A program made the translations under genes and the position numbers. 64,000 bases of DNA from positions 496,001-560,000 of the forward strand of contig CAVWCC010000005.1 in NCBI GenBank assembly GCA_963753385.1, written 5' to 3'. The notes below the pieces were generated by a model. That model made no database searches and was not told where the DNA came from. It worked only from the letters and a program-made list of their open reading frames with translations. Positions 39,010-46,738 of this stretch are shown one piece after another (positions within the stretch are counted from its first letter, which is position 1; each line of letters starts with the position of its first letter). The stretch comes from JALZKA01 sp963753385. GTDB taxonomy: Bacteria > Actinomycetota > Thermoleophilia > Solirubrobacterales > 70-9.

Positions 39010-39639
39010 CTACGAGATCTCGAGCGTGCGGAGCTGCGAGCGCACGTGCCAGACGCGCTGCACGACCGTGAAGCTGGTGAGCGCCGCCATCGCGTAGATC
39101 GACGCGGGCAGCAGGTCGACGTCGTTGATCAGGTCGCCCGCCCCGAACACGAGCCCGATCGAGAGGATCACGACGCGCACCGGCCGCGTCGCCAGTCCGA
39201 CCTTGCACTCGACCCCGAGCGCCTCCGCGCGGGCGCGCGTGTAGGAGACCATCAGCGAGCCGAGCACGACGAAGACGCAGGCCGCCGCGGCCAAGGCGTC
39301 GTCCGTGTGCTCGGCGAAGTACCAGGCGATCGCGGTCAGGACGATGCCCTCCTCGATCCGGTCGAGGGTCGAGTCGAGGAACGCCCCGAACAGGGTCCCC
39401 TTGCCGGACATCCGCGAGTAGCGGCCGTCGAGCGTGTCCATCACGGACCCTGCGATGAACGCGACTCCGCCGAGGAAGAAGAGCTCCTGGGTGATGAGCA
39501 CCGCGGCGGCCAGGTTTCCGGCCAGCCCCGCCATCGAGATCGCGTTTGGCGTCAGCCGCGACTCGATCAGGCGGTTGCGCGCGTAGGAGCGCCATGCCTG
39601 GGCGCTGCGCGATTCGCCGGTGCCGCCGATGTCAGCCAT
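39010..39639 (-). CDS. CDP-alcohol phosphatidyltransferase (PIP synthase-like)
   Basis: This 209-residue membrane enzyme joins a CDP-diacylglycerol phosphatidyl group to an alcohol. The signature is present as D-T-L-D-G-R-Y-S-R followed by GTLFGAFLDSTLDR, matching D-x2-D-G-x2-A-R-x8-G-x3-D-x3-D with Ser for Ala. About five to six membrane helices surround it. Its place next to ino1 suggests phosphatidylinositol phosphate synthase, using inositol 1-phosphate; phosphatidylglycerophosphate synthase is the alternative. The N-terminus RNRLIESRLTPNAISMAGL is the usual amphipathic helix and first loop. 91 bases separate it from ino1 and may carry a separate promoter. Confidence 0.85.
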   Translation of the reverse strand: MADIGGTGESRSAQAWRSYARNRLIESRLTPNAISMAGLAGNLAAAVLITQELFFLGGVAFIAGSVMDTLDGRYSRMSGKGTLFGAFLDSTLDRIEEGIVLTAIAWYFAEHTDDALAAAACVFVVLGSLMVSYTRARAEALGVECKVGLATRPVRVVILSIGLVFGAGDLINDVDLLPASIYAMAALTSFTVVQRVWHVRSQLRTLEIS

Positions 39640-39683
39640 CCGCGGGCAAACCTACTGCGCCTGCCGGGGTGGTGGCCGGCCGT

Positions 39684-40520
39684 CTATGCGGTGGTCGTCG
39701 CCGGGCTCTCGCGCCAGGCCCAGTGGTTCGGGCGGACGCGGGCAAGCTGGCGCGCCGCAACCGCGGCGACGCAGGCGACCGCGGCGCCGGCGGCGGCGTC
39801 GAACCAGAAGTGGTTGCCGGTGACGACGATCACGAAGAACACCAGCAGCGGGTAGGCCGACCACCAGACCCGCCCAAGCGGGTTCGACGTCAGCGCCATC
39901 GCCGGCACCGCGATCATCAGGGCAAAGGCGATGTGCATGCTCGGGACGGCCGCGTACTTGTTGACCAAGAGGCCCACCGTCTCCGAGTCCTGCGGCAGCC
40001 CGGTGAAGACGGCGATCGTGTCGGTGAACCCGGCCTCCGGGATCAGTCGTGGCGGCGCCGTCGGGAACGCCGCGTAGGAGGCGAGGGCGACCACCATCGC
40101 GACCATGAACATGTTCCGCACGAAGTAGAAATGCTCGTTGCGGAAGAAGTAGAGCCAGACCAGGAACGTCGTCGTGATCACGAAGTGCGAGTTCATGTAG
40201 GCGAAGTTCGCGAAGTCGATCAGCCAGGTATGGCTGATCAACGCGTCCTGGAACCCCGGCTCGAAGAACGTGCCGATCGCCTTCTCGAGGTCGATCACCC
40301 GCTCCGCGTTCGCGAACGCGACCGCGTCGTTGCCGTCGGTGATCCCGCGGACCACCTGGTAGCCGTTGTAGACGGCGAAGAAGAGGAAGAACTGGAGCCC
40401 GGCGTCCAGCCACCCGCGGGGAGCGAACCCCCTAATCGTGTCCAGACTCCGACGCAAGGTGCGCCGGATTGTAAACGTCCGGTAAACGCAGGCCTGTACG
40501 GATATCCCCCATATCCTCAT
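39684..40520 (-). CDS. PAP2-superfamily, AUR1-like membrane phosphotransferase
   Basis: This 278-residue protein has about six membrane segments and the phosphatase motifs of the PAP2/AUR1 type: FPTAPPRLIPEAGF, then VPSMHIAFALMIAVPAMAL (catalytic His in PSMH) and VVTGNHFWFDAAAG with the second His and Asp. In the AUR1 branch such enzymes move phosphoinositol between lipids; the neighbouring inositol genes make this likely here. The ATG at 40520 is 5 bases from the divergent nth start codon, so both promoters must overlap coding sequence or the true start may be some codons later (for instance near 40457). Confidence 0.82.
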   Translation of the reverse strand: MRIWGISVQACVYRTFTIRRTLRRSLDTIRGFAPRGWLDAGLQFFLFFAVYNGYQVVRGITDGNDAVAFANAERVIDLEKAIGTFFEPGFQDALISHTWLIDFANFAYMNSHFVITTTFLVWLYFFRNEHFYFVRNMFMVAMVVALASYAAFPTAPPRLIPEAGFTDTIAVFTGLPQDSETVGLLVNKYAAVPSMHIAFALMIAVPAMALTSNPLGRVWWSAYPLLVFFVIVVTGNHFWFDAAAGAAVACVAAVAARQLARVRPNHWAWRESPATTTA

Positions 40521-40525
40521 GACTG

Positions 40526-41296
40526 GTGCCGCGGGCTAAGAGCAGAGAGGGATGGCGGCGACCGCAGCGGCGCCGGGTGCTCGCGATCCGCGACCGGCTG
40601 CGGGAGATGTACGGGCGGCCGACCCACACGCCGCACGGCGACCCGGTGCACGAGCTGGTCCTGACGATGCTCTCGCAGAACACGTCGGACACCAACCGCG
40701 ACGTTGCCTATGCGGGCCTGCGCTCCCGCTTCTCCTCGTGGGAGGACGCCCGGGATGCACCGACCGAGGAGCTCGAGGAGGCGATCCGCAAGGGCGGCCT
40801 CGCGCCAACCAAGGCGCCGCGGATCCAGGCCGTCCTGCGCGAAATAAGCCGGCTCAACAACGCCGGAACTTCGCCTTCGGCTCAGAGCGGCGATCCGATC
40901 GACCTCGATTGGCTGCGCGACGCCCCGCGCGACGAGGCGCTCGACTACCTGACGGCGCTCCCGGGCGTCGGGCGCAAGACCGCCGCCTGCGTGCTGCTCT
41001 TCGCCTTCGGCCGGCCCGAGATCCCGGTCGACACCCACGTGATGAGGGTCGGCGGCCGGCTCGGGCTGTTCCGGCCGGGCGCCTCGTTCGACGAGGCACA
41101 CGACGAGATGCTCGCGATCACCCCGCCCGAGGACGCCTACGAGTTCCACATGAACCTGATCGCGCACGGCCGCACTCTCTGCCGGCCTGCCCGCCCCCGA
41201 TGCGAGCGAGTGCGCGCTCAACCGGATGTGCCCGTACTGGACGTGAGCGGCGTATATAGACTGCGCGCGCTTCCTCAGGGGGGCACAAGCGAATGA
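40526..41296 (+). CDS. nth: Endonuclease III, frameshifted at the iron-sulfur end
   Basis: This DNA glycosylase/AP lyase removes oxidised pyrimidines. The HhH motif LTALPGVGRKTAACVLLFA holds catalytic Lys151, and D169 sits in VDTHV. The expected C-terminus C-x6-C-x2-C-x5-C starts correctly (C219, C226) and then fails: this frame reads ERVRAQPDVPVLDV to 41296. In the next frame ECALNRMCPYWT and a stop at 41246 follow at once, the normal family end. One extra base near 41204-41207 explains it. If real, two of four cluster ligands are lost; if a sequencing error, the gene ends at 41246. Residues 108-122 (SRLNNAGTSPSAQSG) are a small family-atypical insert. Confidence 0.88.
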   Translation: MPRAKSREGWRRPQRRRVLAIRDRLREMYGRPTHTPHGDPVHELVLTMLSQNTSDTNRDVAYAGLRSRFSSWEDARDAPTEELEEAIRKGGLAPTKAPRIQAVLREISRLNNAGTSPSAQSGDPIDLDWLRDAPRDEALDYLTALPGVGRKTAACVLLFAFGRPEIPVDTHVMRVGGRLGLFRPGASFDEAHDEMLAITPPEDAYEFHMNLIAHGRTLCRPARPRCERVRAQPDVPVLDVSGVYRLRALPQGGTSE

Positions 41297-41757
41297 GCAA
41301 GGGTCCCTTCGTCATCTTCGGCGTGTTCGCGGCGATCTGCGTGATCGTCATCCCCTATTTCGCCCTCGCGAAGGACGGCGGCGAGGAGGCGAGTCCGATC
41401 ACCGTCGAGAGCTGGGACCAGGACGGCAAGGAGCTGTTCGCCACCAACTGCGGCGCCTGTCACACGCTCGCCGCGGCCGGCACCGACGGGATCGTCGGGC
41501 CGAGCCTCGACGACCTGCTGGCCGCCGGGGGCACGGCGACCTTCGAGGGCAGCTACAACCGGGCGCTCAACGCCGTGATCTGCGGCTTCGGTGGAGGCCG
41601 GATGCCCGCCGGGATCCTCCAGGGCGAGAACGCGCAGGAGGTCGCCGCGTTCGTCGGCGCCTACGCGGGCCAGGTCGGCGAAGACGACGAACCGTTGGCG
41701 GACACCAGAACCGAAGAGCTGACGGACCCGTCGCCCTGCGGCGGCGAGACTCAGTAG
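41293..41757 (+). CDS. Membrane-anchored c-type cytochrome
   Basis: This 154-residue protein has one N-terminal membrane segment (FVIFGVFAAICVIVIPYFAL, 6-25) and an extracytoplasmic monohaem domain with C53-G-A-C56-H57 and a distal Met in GGGRMPAGIL. The spacing suits a small class I cytochrome that shuttles electrons to or from a respiratory complex. A tail with two distant Cys (VICGFG, PSPCGGE) may form a disulfide. No oxidase gene is nearby. It starts 4 bases before the end of the shifted nth frame, or 46 bases after the restored nth stop. Confidence 0.88.
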   Translation: MSKGPFVIFGVFAAICVIVIPYFALAKDGGEEASPITVESWDQDGKELFATNCGACHTLAAAGTDGIVGPSLDDLLAAGGTATFEGSYNRALNAVICGFGGGRMPAGILQGENAQEVAAFVGAYAGQVGEDDEPLADTRTEELTDPSPCGGETQ

Positions 41758-41808
41758 TCGCCGGGACCACCCGGCCACACGGCTCGGGGGCTCGGGTCGC
41801 GACATGCC

Positions 41809-41875
41809 TTGAATTCACGGCTAGATCTGCTATGTTCCCGCTCAGATTTATTAGGTAATCAACTCGTAGCAGGAG
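41809..41875 (+). promoter_or_regulatory. dnaK promoter, candidate HspR site and ribosome binding site
   Basis: TTGAAT (41809-41814) and TATGTT (41831-41836) with a 16-base spacer form a good vegetative promoter. Just downstream, CTCAGATTTATTAGGTAATC (41841-41860) contains an imperfect palindrome and the word CTCAGATTTA, nearly the same as CTTAGATTTT in front of clpB, and is a candidate HspR operator. AGGAG (41871-41875) lies seven bases before the dnaK ATG. The classical HAIR sequence CTTGAGT-N7-ACTCAAG is not present. Confidence 0.6.
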
Positions 41876-41882
41876 ACTGAGA

Positions 41883-43781
41883 ATGGGCAAGACGATCGGT
41901 ATCGACCTGGGCACCACCAACTCGTGCGTCGCCGTCCTCGAGGGCAGCGAGCCGACGGTGCTCGAGAACTCCGAGGGCGGGCGCACCACCCCGTCCGTCG
42001 TCGCGTTCACCGAGGGCGGCGAGCGGCTCGTCGGGACGGTGGCTAAGCGCCAGGCGGTCATGAACCCCGAGAACACGATCTTCTCGATCAAGCGCTTCAT
42101 GGGCCGCAAGGAGGCCGAGGTCAAGGAGGAGGAGACAATCGTCCCGTACAAGGTCGTCGCCGGCCCGAACGGCGACGTCCGCGTTGACGTTCGGGGCAAG
42201 CAGTACTCGCCGCCGGAGATCTCGGCGATGATCCTCCAGAAGCTCAAGGCCGACGCCGAAGCGCGGCTCGGCGAGCCCGTGGACGGCGCCGTGGTCACGG
42301 TCCCCGCGTACTTCAACGACGACCAGCGCCAGGCCACGAAGGACGCCGGCAAGGTCGCCGGCATCGACGTCAAGCGCATCATCAACGAGCCGACCGCGGC
42401 GGCGCTGGCGTACGGCCTCGACAAGGAGGCCACGGACCAGACGATCCTGGTCTTCGACCTCGGCGGCGGCACGTTCGACGTCTCGATCCTCGAGATCGGC
42501 GACGGGGTCTTCGAGGTCAAGTCGACCGCCGGCGACAACCACCTCGGCGGCGACAACTGGGACAAGGCGATCGTCGAGTGGATGGTGGCCGAGTTCAAGC
42601 GCGACCAGGGCGTCGACCTGTCGCAGGACAAGAACTCCCTACAGCGCCTCTACGAGCAGGCCGAGAAGGCGAAGATCGAGCTGTCCTCGGCGCAGGAGAC
42701 GCAGATCTCGATCCCGTTCATCACGGCGATCGACAACCAGCCGAAGCACCTCGAGATGCGCCTGTCGCGCGCGAAGCTGAACGAGCTGACCGCCGACCTC
42801 CTGAACCGCGTCGTGTCGCCGGTCAAGCAGGCGATCTCCGACGCCGGCGCGCCCGACATCGACCACGTCGTCCTCGTCGGGGGCATGACCCGCATGCCCG
42901 CCGTCCAGGAGAAGGTCAAGGAGCTGACCGGCAAGGACCCGCACCAGGGCGTCAACCCGGACGAGGTCGTCGCCGTCGGTGCCGCGATCCAGGCCGGCGT
43001 GCTCGCGGGCGACGTCAAGGACGTCCTCCTGCTGGACGTCACTCCGCTGACCCTCGGCATCGAGACCAAGGGCGGCGTGATGACGAAGCTGATCGAGCGG
43101 AACACCACGATCCCGACCCGCAAGTCGGAGATCTTCTCGACGGCAGAGGACAACCAGCCGTCGGTCGAGATCCACGTTCTGCAGGGCGAGCGCGAGATGG
43201 CGTCGGGCAACAAGTCGCTCGGCAAGTTCCAGCTCACCGGGATCCCTCCCGCCCCGCGCGGGATGCCGCAGATCGAGGTCGCGTTCGACATCGACGCCAA
43301 CGGCATCCTGAACGTATCGGCGAAGGACCTCGGCACCGGCAAGGAACAGAAGATCGAGATCAAGGGTGGCTCCGGCCTGGACGAGACCGAGGTCGAGCAG
43401 ATGATCAAGGACGCCGAGGCCCACGCCGACGAGGACCGCAAGCAGCGCGAGCTGGCCGAGGCCCGGAACGTCGGCGAGAACGCCGCCTACTCGGCCGAGA
43501 AGCAGCTCACCGACCTGGGCGACCAGGTGCCGGAGGAGGCGAAGACCGAGATCGAGGGCGCGATCAAGGAGCTCCGCGACTCGCTCGCCTCCGAGGACGC
43601 GGCCGAGATCAAGGCCAAGACCGACGCGCTCCAGGCCGCGTTCCACAAGGTGTCCGAGCAGATCTACCAGGCCGCCTCCGAGCAGGCCGCGGCCGAGGGC
43701 ACCGACTCGACCAACGGCGCCGGCGCGGCCGATGAAGAGGAGGTCGTGGACGCCGAGGTCGTCGACGACGAGAGGTCGTAA
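41883..43781 (+). CDS. dnaK: Chaperone DnaK (Hsp70)
   Basis: This 632-residue ATP-driven chaperone starts MGKTIGIDLGTTNSCVAVLE, the phosphate-1 motif, with VFDLGGGTFDVSILEIGDG and HVVLVGGMTRMPAVQEKVKE completing the nucleotide site. The linker VLLLDVTPLTLGIETKGGVM leads to the substrate-binding domain, and the protein ends with an acidic tail (EEEVVDAEVVDDERS), the docking site for partners. The length is usual for actinobacteria. It is the first gene of dnaK-grpE-dnaJ-hspR; its stop codon overlaps the grpE start by one base. Heat regulation by HspR is expected from operon structure. Confidence 0.97.
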   Translation: MGKTIGIDLGTTNSCVAVLEGSEPTVLENSEGGRTTPSVVAFTEGGERLVGTVAKRQAVMNPENTIFSIKRFMGRKEAEVKEEETIVPYKVVAGPNGDVRVDVRGKQYSPPEISAMILQKLKADAEARLGEPVDGAVVTVPAYFNDDQRQATKDAGKVAGIDVKRIINEPTAAALAYGLDKEATDQTILVFDLGGGTFDVSILEIGDGVFEVKSTAGDNHLGGDNWDKAIVEWMVAEFKRDQGVDLSQDKNSLQRLYEQAEKAKIELSSAQETQISIPFITAIDNQPKHLEMRLSRAKLNELTADLLNRVVSPVKQAISDAGAPDIDHVVLVGGMTRMPAVQEKVKELTGKDPHQGVNPDEVVAVGAAIQAGVLAGDVKDVLLLDVTPLTLGIETKGGVMTKLIERNTTIPTRKSEIFSTAEDNQPSVEIHVLQGEREMASGNKSLGKFQLTGIPPAPRGMPQIEVAFDIDANGILNVSAKDLGTGKEQKIEIKGGSGLDETEVEQMIKDAEAHADEDRKQRELAEARNVGENAAYSAEKQLTDLGDQVPEEAKTEIEGAIKELRDSLASEDAAEIKAKTDALQAAFHKVSEQIYQAASEQAAAEGTDSTNGAGAADEEEVVDAEVVDDERS

Positions 43782-44356
43782 TGGAAGAGCAGGCAGCACG
43801 CAGCACGCAGCAGGCAGAGGCCACTGCTGAGCCGGCGGAGGAACCGAGCTCCGAGGAGACGGCGGTCGCCGATGACCTCGACGCGCTCGTCGAGGACCTG
43901 AAGCGCGAGCGTGACGAGTACCTCGAGCTCGCGCAGCGCGCCCGCGCCGACTTCGAGAACTACCGCAAGCGGGCGGCCCGCGAGAGCGAGGACGCCCTGC
44001 TTCGCGGCAAGACCGAGGTCGGCAAGGCGGTGCTGCCCGCGTTGGACAGCCTCGAGCGCGCGTTGGCCGCGAACCCCGTCGGCCCCGGACGCGAAGCGGA
44101 GGAGCCGACGGGAGGTGACTCCCTGGCCGAGGGCGTCGCGCTGGTCCACAAGGAACTGGCCACCGCGCTCGCGGCTGCCGGGATCGAGCCGATCGACCCG
44201 GCGGGCCAGCAGTTCGACCCCACCCTCCACGAGGCGCTGTCCTCACGCCCTCCGGAGGACGGCGAGGAGTCCGGCGTGGTCGTCGAGACGGTCCAGCGTG
44301 GCTACCGGCTGGGTGAGACGCTGATCCGGCCGGCGCGCGTGGTGGTGACCAGCTAG
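43781..44356 (+). CDS. grpE: Nucleotide exchange factor GrpE
   Basis: This 191-residue homodimeric co-chaperone releases ADP from DnaK. After a disordered acidic N-terminus (STQQAEATAEPAEEPSSEET) comes the long coiled coil (LVEDLKRERDEYLELAQRAR) with ADFENYRKRAARE, the GrpE signature, and a C-terminal beta domain ending VVVETVQRGYRLGETLIRPA with RVVVTS. The A of its ATG is the last base of the dnaK TAA, a close translational coupling. dnaJ follows after 9 bases. Nothing is missing from the family pattern. Confidence 0.95.
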   Translation: MEEQAARSTQQAEATAEPAEEPSSEETAVADDLDALVEDLKRERDEYLELAQRARADFENYRKRAARESEDALLRGKTEVGKAVLPALDSLERALAANPVGPGREAEEPTGGDSLAEGVALVHKELATALAAAGIEPIDPAGQQFDPTLHEALSSRPPEDGEESGVVVETVQRGYRLGETLIRPARVVVTS

Positions 44357-44365
44357 GAGGGGGAG

Positions 44366-45460
44366 ATGGCGCCTGACCCATACGAGATCCTCGGGGTCGA
44401 CCGCAAGGCTTCCGACGACGAGATCAAGAAGGCTTACCGCCGGCTCGCGCGCGAGAACCACCCTGACCGCAACGCCGGGGACGAGGCGGCCGAGGAGCGG
44501 TTCAAGGAGATCCAGGGCGCCTACGACACGCTCTCGGATCCCGAGAAGCGCAAGGCGTACGACTCGGGCGGCGGGTTCGACCCGCGCAGCTTCGGCGGCG
44601 GGTTCGCCTCCGACATCGGCGACATCTTCTCGACGTTCTTCACCCGCGGGCGCTCAGGACAGCCGGAGGAGGCCCGCGGCCGCGACCTCCGGGCCGAGGT
44701 TTCGCTGACCTTCGAGCAGGCGATGAAGGGCGCCGAGGTCGCGGTGACCGTGCCGAAGCAGGCGGCCTGCGCCACCTGCGGCGGCAGCGGGGCAAAGCTG
44801 GGGACCCGGCCGATCGTCTGCCCGCGATGCGAGGGGCGAGGAGTCGACCAGCAGAGCCAGGGCTTCTTCTCGATCAGCCAGCCCTGTCCGCGCTGCGGCG
44901 GCCGCGGCGAGGTGATCGAGGACCCCTGCCCGACCTGCCAGGGCTCTGGTCTCACGGTCCAGCGCAAGCGCTACCGGGTGAAGGTGCCGCCCGGCGTCCA
45001 CGACGGCAGCCGGATCCGGGTCGCCGGCAAGGGCGAGGACGGCCCGCGAGGCGGTCCGCCCGGGGACCTCTACGTGGTCGTCGCGGTTGCGCCGTCGCCG
45101 GTGTTCGCGCAGCGCCCCGACGGCGACCTCGAGGTGCGCGTCCCGATCACGATCCCGGAGGCCGTGAGCGGCGCCACCGTGGAGGTCCCCACCCTGAACG
45201 GCACGAAGCGGATCCGCATCCCCCCGGGGACCAAGCACGGCACCGTCCAGCGCCTGCGCGGCGAGGGCCCGCCCGAGCCTGGAGGGCGCGGGCGGCGCGA
45301 CATCCTCTACCGACTCGAGATCGAGATCCCGCAGGATCTCTCGCGCGAGGGCAAGCGCGCGATCGACGAGCTCGCCGAGGCGCTCAACGGCCACGACCCG
45401 CGCGAGCGCATCCTGCGCGCGGCGATGACGACCGCAGACCCGGGGAACATGGACTCATGA
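44366..45460 (+). CDS. dnaJ: Chaperone DnaJ (Hsp40)
   Basis: This 364-residue co-chaperone stimulates the DnaK ATPase. The J-domain (1-70) has HPD in ARENHPDRNAGD. A Gly/Phe-rich stretch (SGGGFDPRSFGGGFASDIGD) follows. The zinc region has all four CxxCxGxG repeats: CATCGGSG, CPRCEGRG, CPRCGGRG and CPTCQGSG. The C-terminal substrate-binding domains run from about 200 to 340. GGAGGGGGAG precedes the ATG. The stop codon overlaps the hspR start by 4 bases. It is of the DnaJ1 type that belongs to HspR operons. Confidence 0.96.
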   Translation: MAPDPYEILGVDRKASDDEIKKAYRRLARENHPDRNAGDEAAEERFKEIQGAYDTLSDPEKRKAYDSGGGFDPRSFGGGFASDIGDIFSTFFTRGRSGQPEEARGRDLRAEVSLTFEQAMKGAEVAVTVPKQAACATCGGSGAKLGTRPIVCPRCEGRGVDQQSQGFFSISQPCPRCGGRGEVIEDPCPTCQGSGLTVQRKRYRVKVPPGVHDGSRIRVAGKGEDGPRGGPPGDLYVVVAVAPSPVFAQRPDGDLEVRVPITIPEAVSGATVEVPTLNGTKRIRIPPGTKHGTVQRLRGEGPPEPGGRGRRDILYRLEIEIPQDLSREGKRAIDELAEALNGHDPRERILRAAMTTADPGNMDS

Positions 45461-45939
45461 GCCCGGAGTCGACACCCCGCCGCACGACGACTTCGGTCCG
45501 GGTCGATTCGAAGCGAGGCGTCTTCATGATCTCGGTCGCCGCCGAGCTCGCCGAGATGCACCCGCAGACGCTGCGGATGTACGAGGCGCGCGGCCTGATC
45601 ACGCCGAAGCGCTCTCCCAAAAACACCAGGCTCTACTCCCAGGACGACGTCGAACGCCTGCGCCGGATCCAGCAGATGACGGCCGAGGAGGGCCTGAACC
45701 TGGCCGGCGTCGAGACCGTGCTGAAGATGGAGGAGGAGCTGGCCCGCGCGCGGGCCGAGCTCGCGAAGATGCGCGAGCGCGCAAGCCAGCTCGAGGCCGA
45801 GATGGTGGCCGAGATCGAGCGGATCAAGCGCTCGATGCGGGCCGAGATCGTCCCCTACGGCGCCTACGACGCCGACGAGAAGATCAGGATCCCGATCCGG
45901 CGCCAGCGCGGCGGCGGATCCGGCGGCGGGCGCGCCTAG
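45457..45939 (+). CDS. hspR: Heat-shock repressor HspR (MerR family)
   Basis: This 160-residue MerR-type repressor has the winged HTH signature VAAELAEMHPQTLRMYEARG then LITPKRSPKNTRLYSQDDVE. A dimerising coiled coil follows (KMEEELARARAELAKMRERA), and the end is Arg/Gly-rich (RRQRGGGSGGGRA). HspR binds in front of dnaK and clpB, uses DnaK as co-repressor in streptomycetes, and is released on heat shock. The position as last gene of the dnaK operon and the overlap with the dnaJ stop (4 bases) agree with that autoregulated circuit. The ATG at 45457 is chosen for this overlap. Its last 56 bases overlap the convergent methyltransferase-like gene. Confidence 0.94.
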   Translation: MSPESTPRRTTTSVRVDSKRGVFMISVAAELAEMHPQTLRMYEARGLITPKRSPKNTRLYSQDDVERLRRIQQMTAEEGLNLAGVETVLKMEEELARARAELAKMRERASQLEAEMVAEIERIKRSMRAEIVPYGAYDADEKIRIPIRRQRGGGSGGGRA

Positions 45940-46726
45940 CTCTCCTCTTGAGCCGCTTGCGAAAGCGCCGGCGCCACCGCGGATTCCGTAGTCCCCTGGC
46001 GTTCCGGGCGGCCAGCAGCGCTCGGCGCCCGTAGCGCCGGAAGGGCGATTCGGGAAGGAGCGACGCGAGCGTGCCCAGGTCGCCCGGCACCCGTGCCAGC
46101 GCCTCCGCCTTGCCCGGGTTGAGGACTTCGTACGGGAGCGGCACGAACCGCTCGCAGATCTCCTCGTAGCTCTCGGACAGGACCCGCGAGCTCGGATCGA
46201 GCCCGGTGATCACGCCGAGTCCGGTCGGCGCGACGTCGAGCGTGGCGAGGCTGAGTTCCGGCCGGTACTCGCGGAGGCAGAGGATCAGCTTCCAGATGTC
46301 GCCGCTCCAGCGCCGGGTGGTGCGCTCCCGAGCGGCTGTGACCTCGTCCTGTGGGTAACAGTCGTGGACCAGTACGACCGAGCCGGGAGCGCAGTGCCGC
46401 TCGATGTTGATCAGGTCGCGCAGCGCGTACTCGAACAGGTGCATCCCGTCGATGAACGCGACGTCGACCGGCCCCCCGAGCAGTCCGCTGAGGTCATGAC
46501 GCTCGAAGAACTCGTCGCTCGCCATCGCATAGATCGAGGCCGAGCGCGGGATCGGGCGGTCGATCTTCGGCTCCGGGTCGATGCCGACGGCGCGCGTGCC
46601 GGGCAGGACCAGCTCCATCGAGCCGCCCTGCGAGACGCCGGTCTCGACGTACCTCCGAGGCGCGAGCGTGGTGTGGACGAAGTCGAGCGCCCCCCGGTAC
46701 GTGGCGAAGGTTCCGTTGCCGGCCAT
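45884..46726 (-). CDS. Class I SAM-dependent methyltransferase-like protein
   Basis: This 280-residue protein resembles the methyltransferase_24/cephalosporin hydroxylase-like group: YVETGVSQGGSMELVLPGTR with AVGIDPEP forms the SAM loop and acidic strand end, and VDVAFIDGMHLFEYALRDLI then VVLVHDCYP gives the second acidic pair. The C-terminal 60 residues are strikingly basic (ALLAARNARGLRNPRWRRRF and RKRLKRRARRARRRIRRR), possibly binding nucleic acid or membrane surface. That tail is encoded antisense to the end of hspR. The substrate is unknown. The gene for a beta-lactamase-like protein lies 12 bases upstream on the same strand. Confidence 0.75.
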   Translation of the reverse strand: MAGNGTFATYRGALDFVHTTLAPRRYVETGVSQGGSMELVLPGTRAVGIDPEPKIDRPIPRSASIYAMASDEFFERHDLSGLLGGPVDVAFIDGMHLFEYALRDLINIERHCAPGSVVLVHDCYPQDEVTAARERTTRRWSGDIWKLILCLREYRPELSLATLDVAPTGLGVITGLDPSSRVLSESYEEICERFVPLPYEVLNPGKAEALARVPGDLGTLASLLPESPFRRYGRRALLAARNARGLRNPRWRRRFRKRLKRRARRARRRIRRRAGAGSGS

Positions 46727-46738
46727 GGGTGATGTGTT

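Noticed and set aside
42639..44381. 580-residue minus-strand open frame
   Set aside because: Antisense to dnaK and grpE; repeats of Leu-Gly-Asp come from the complement of dnaK codons.
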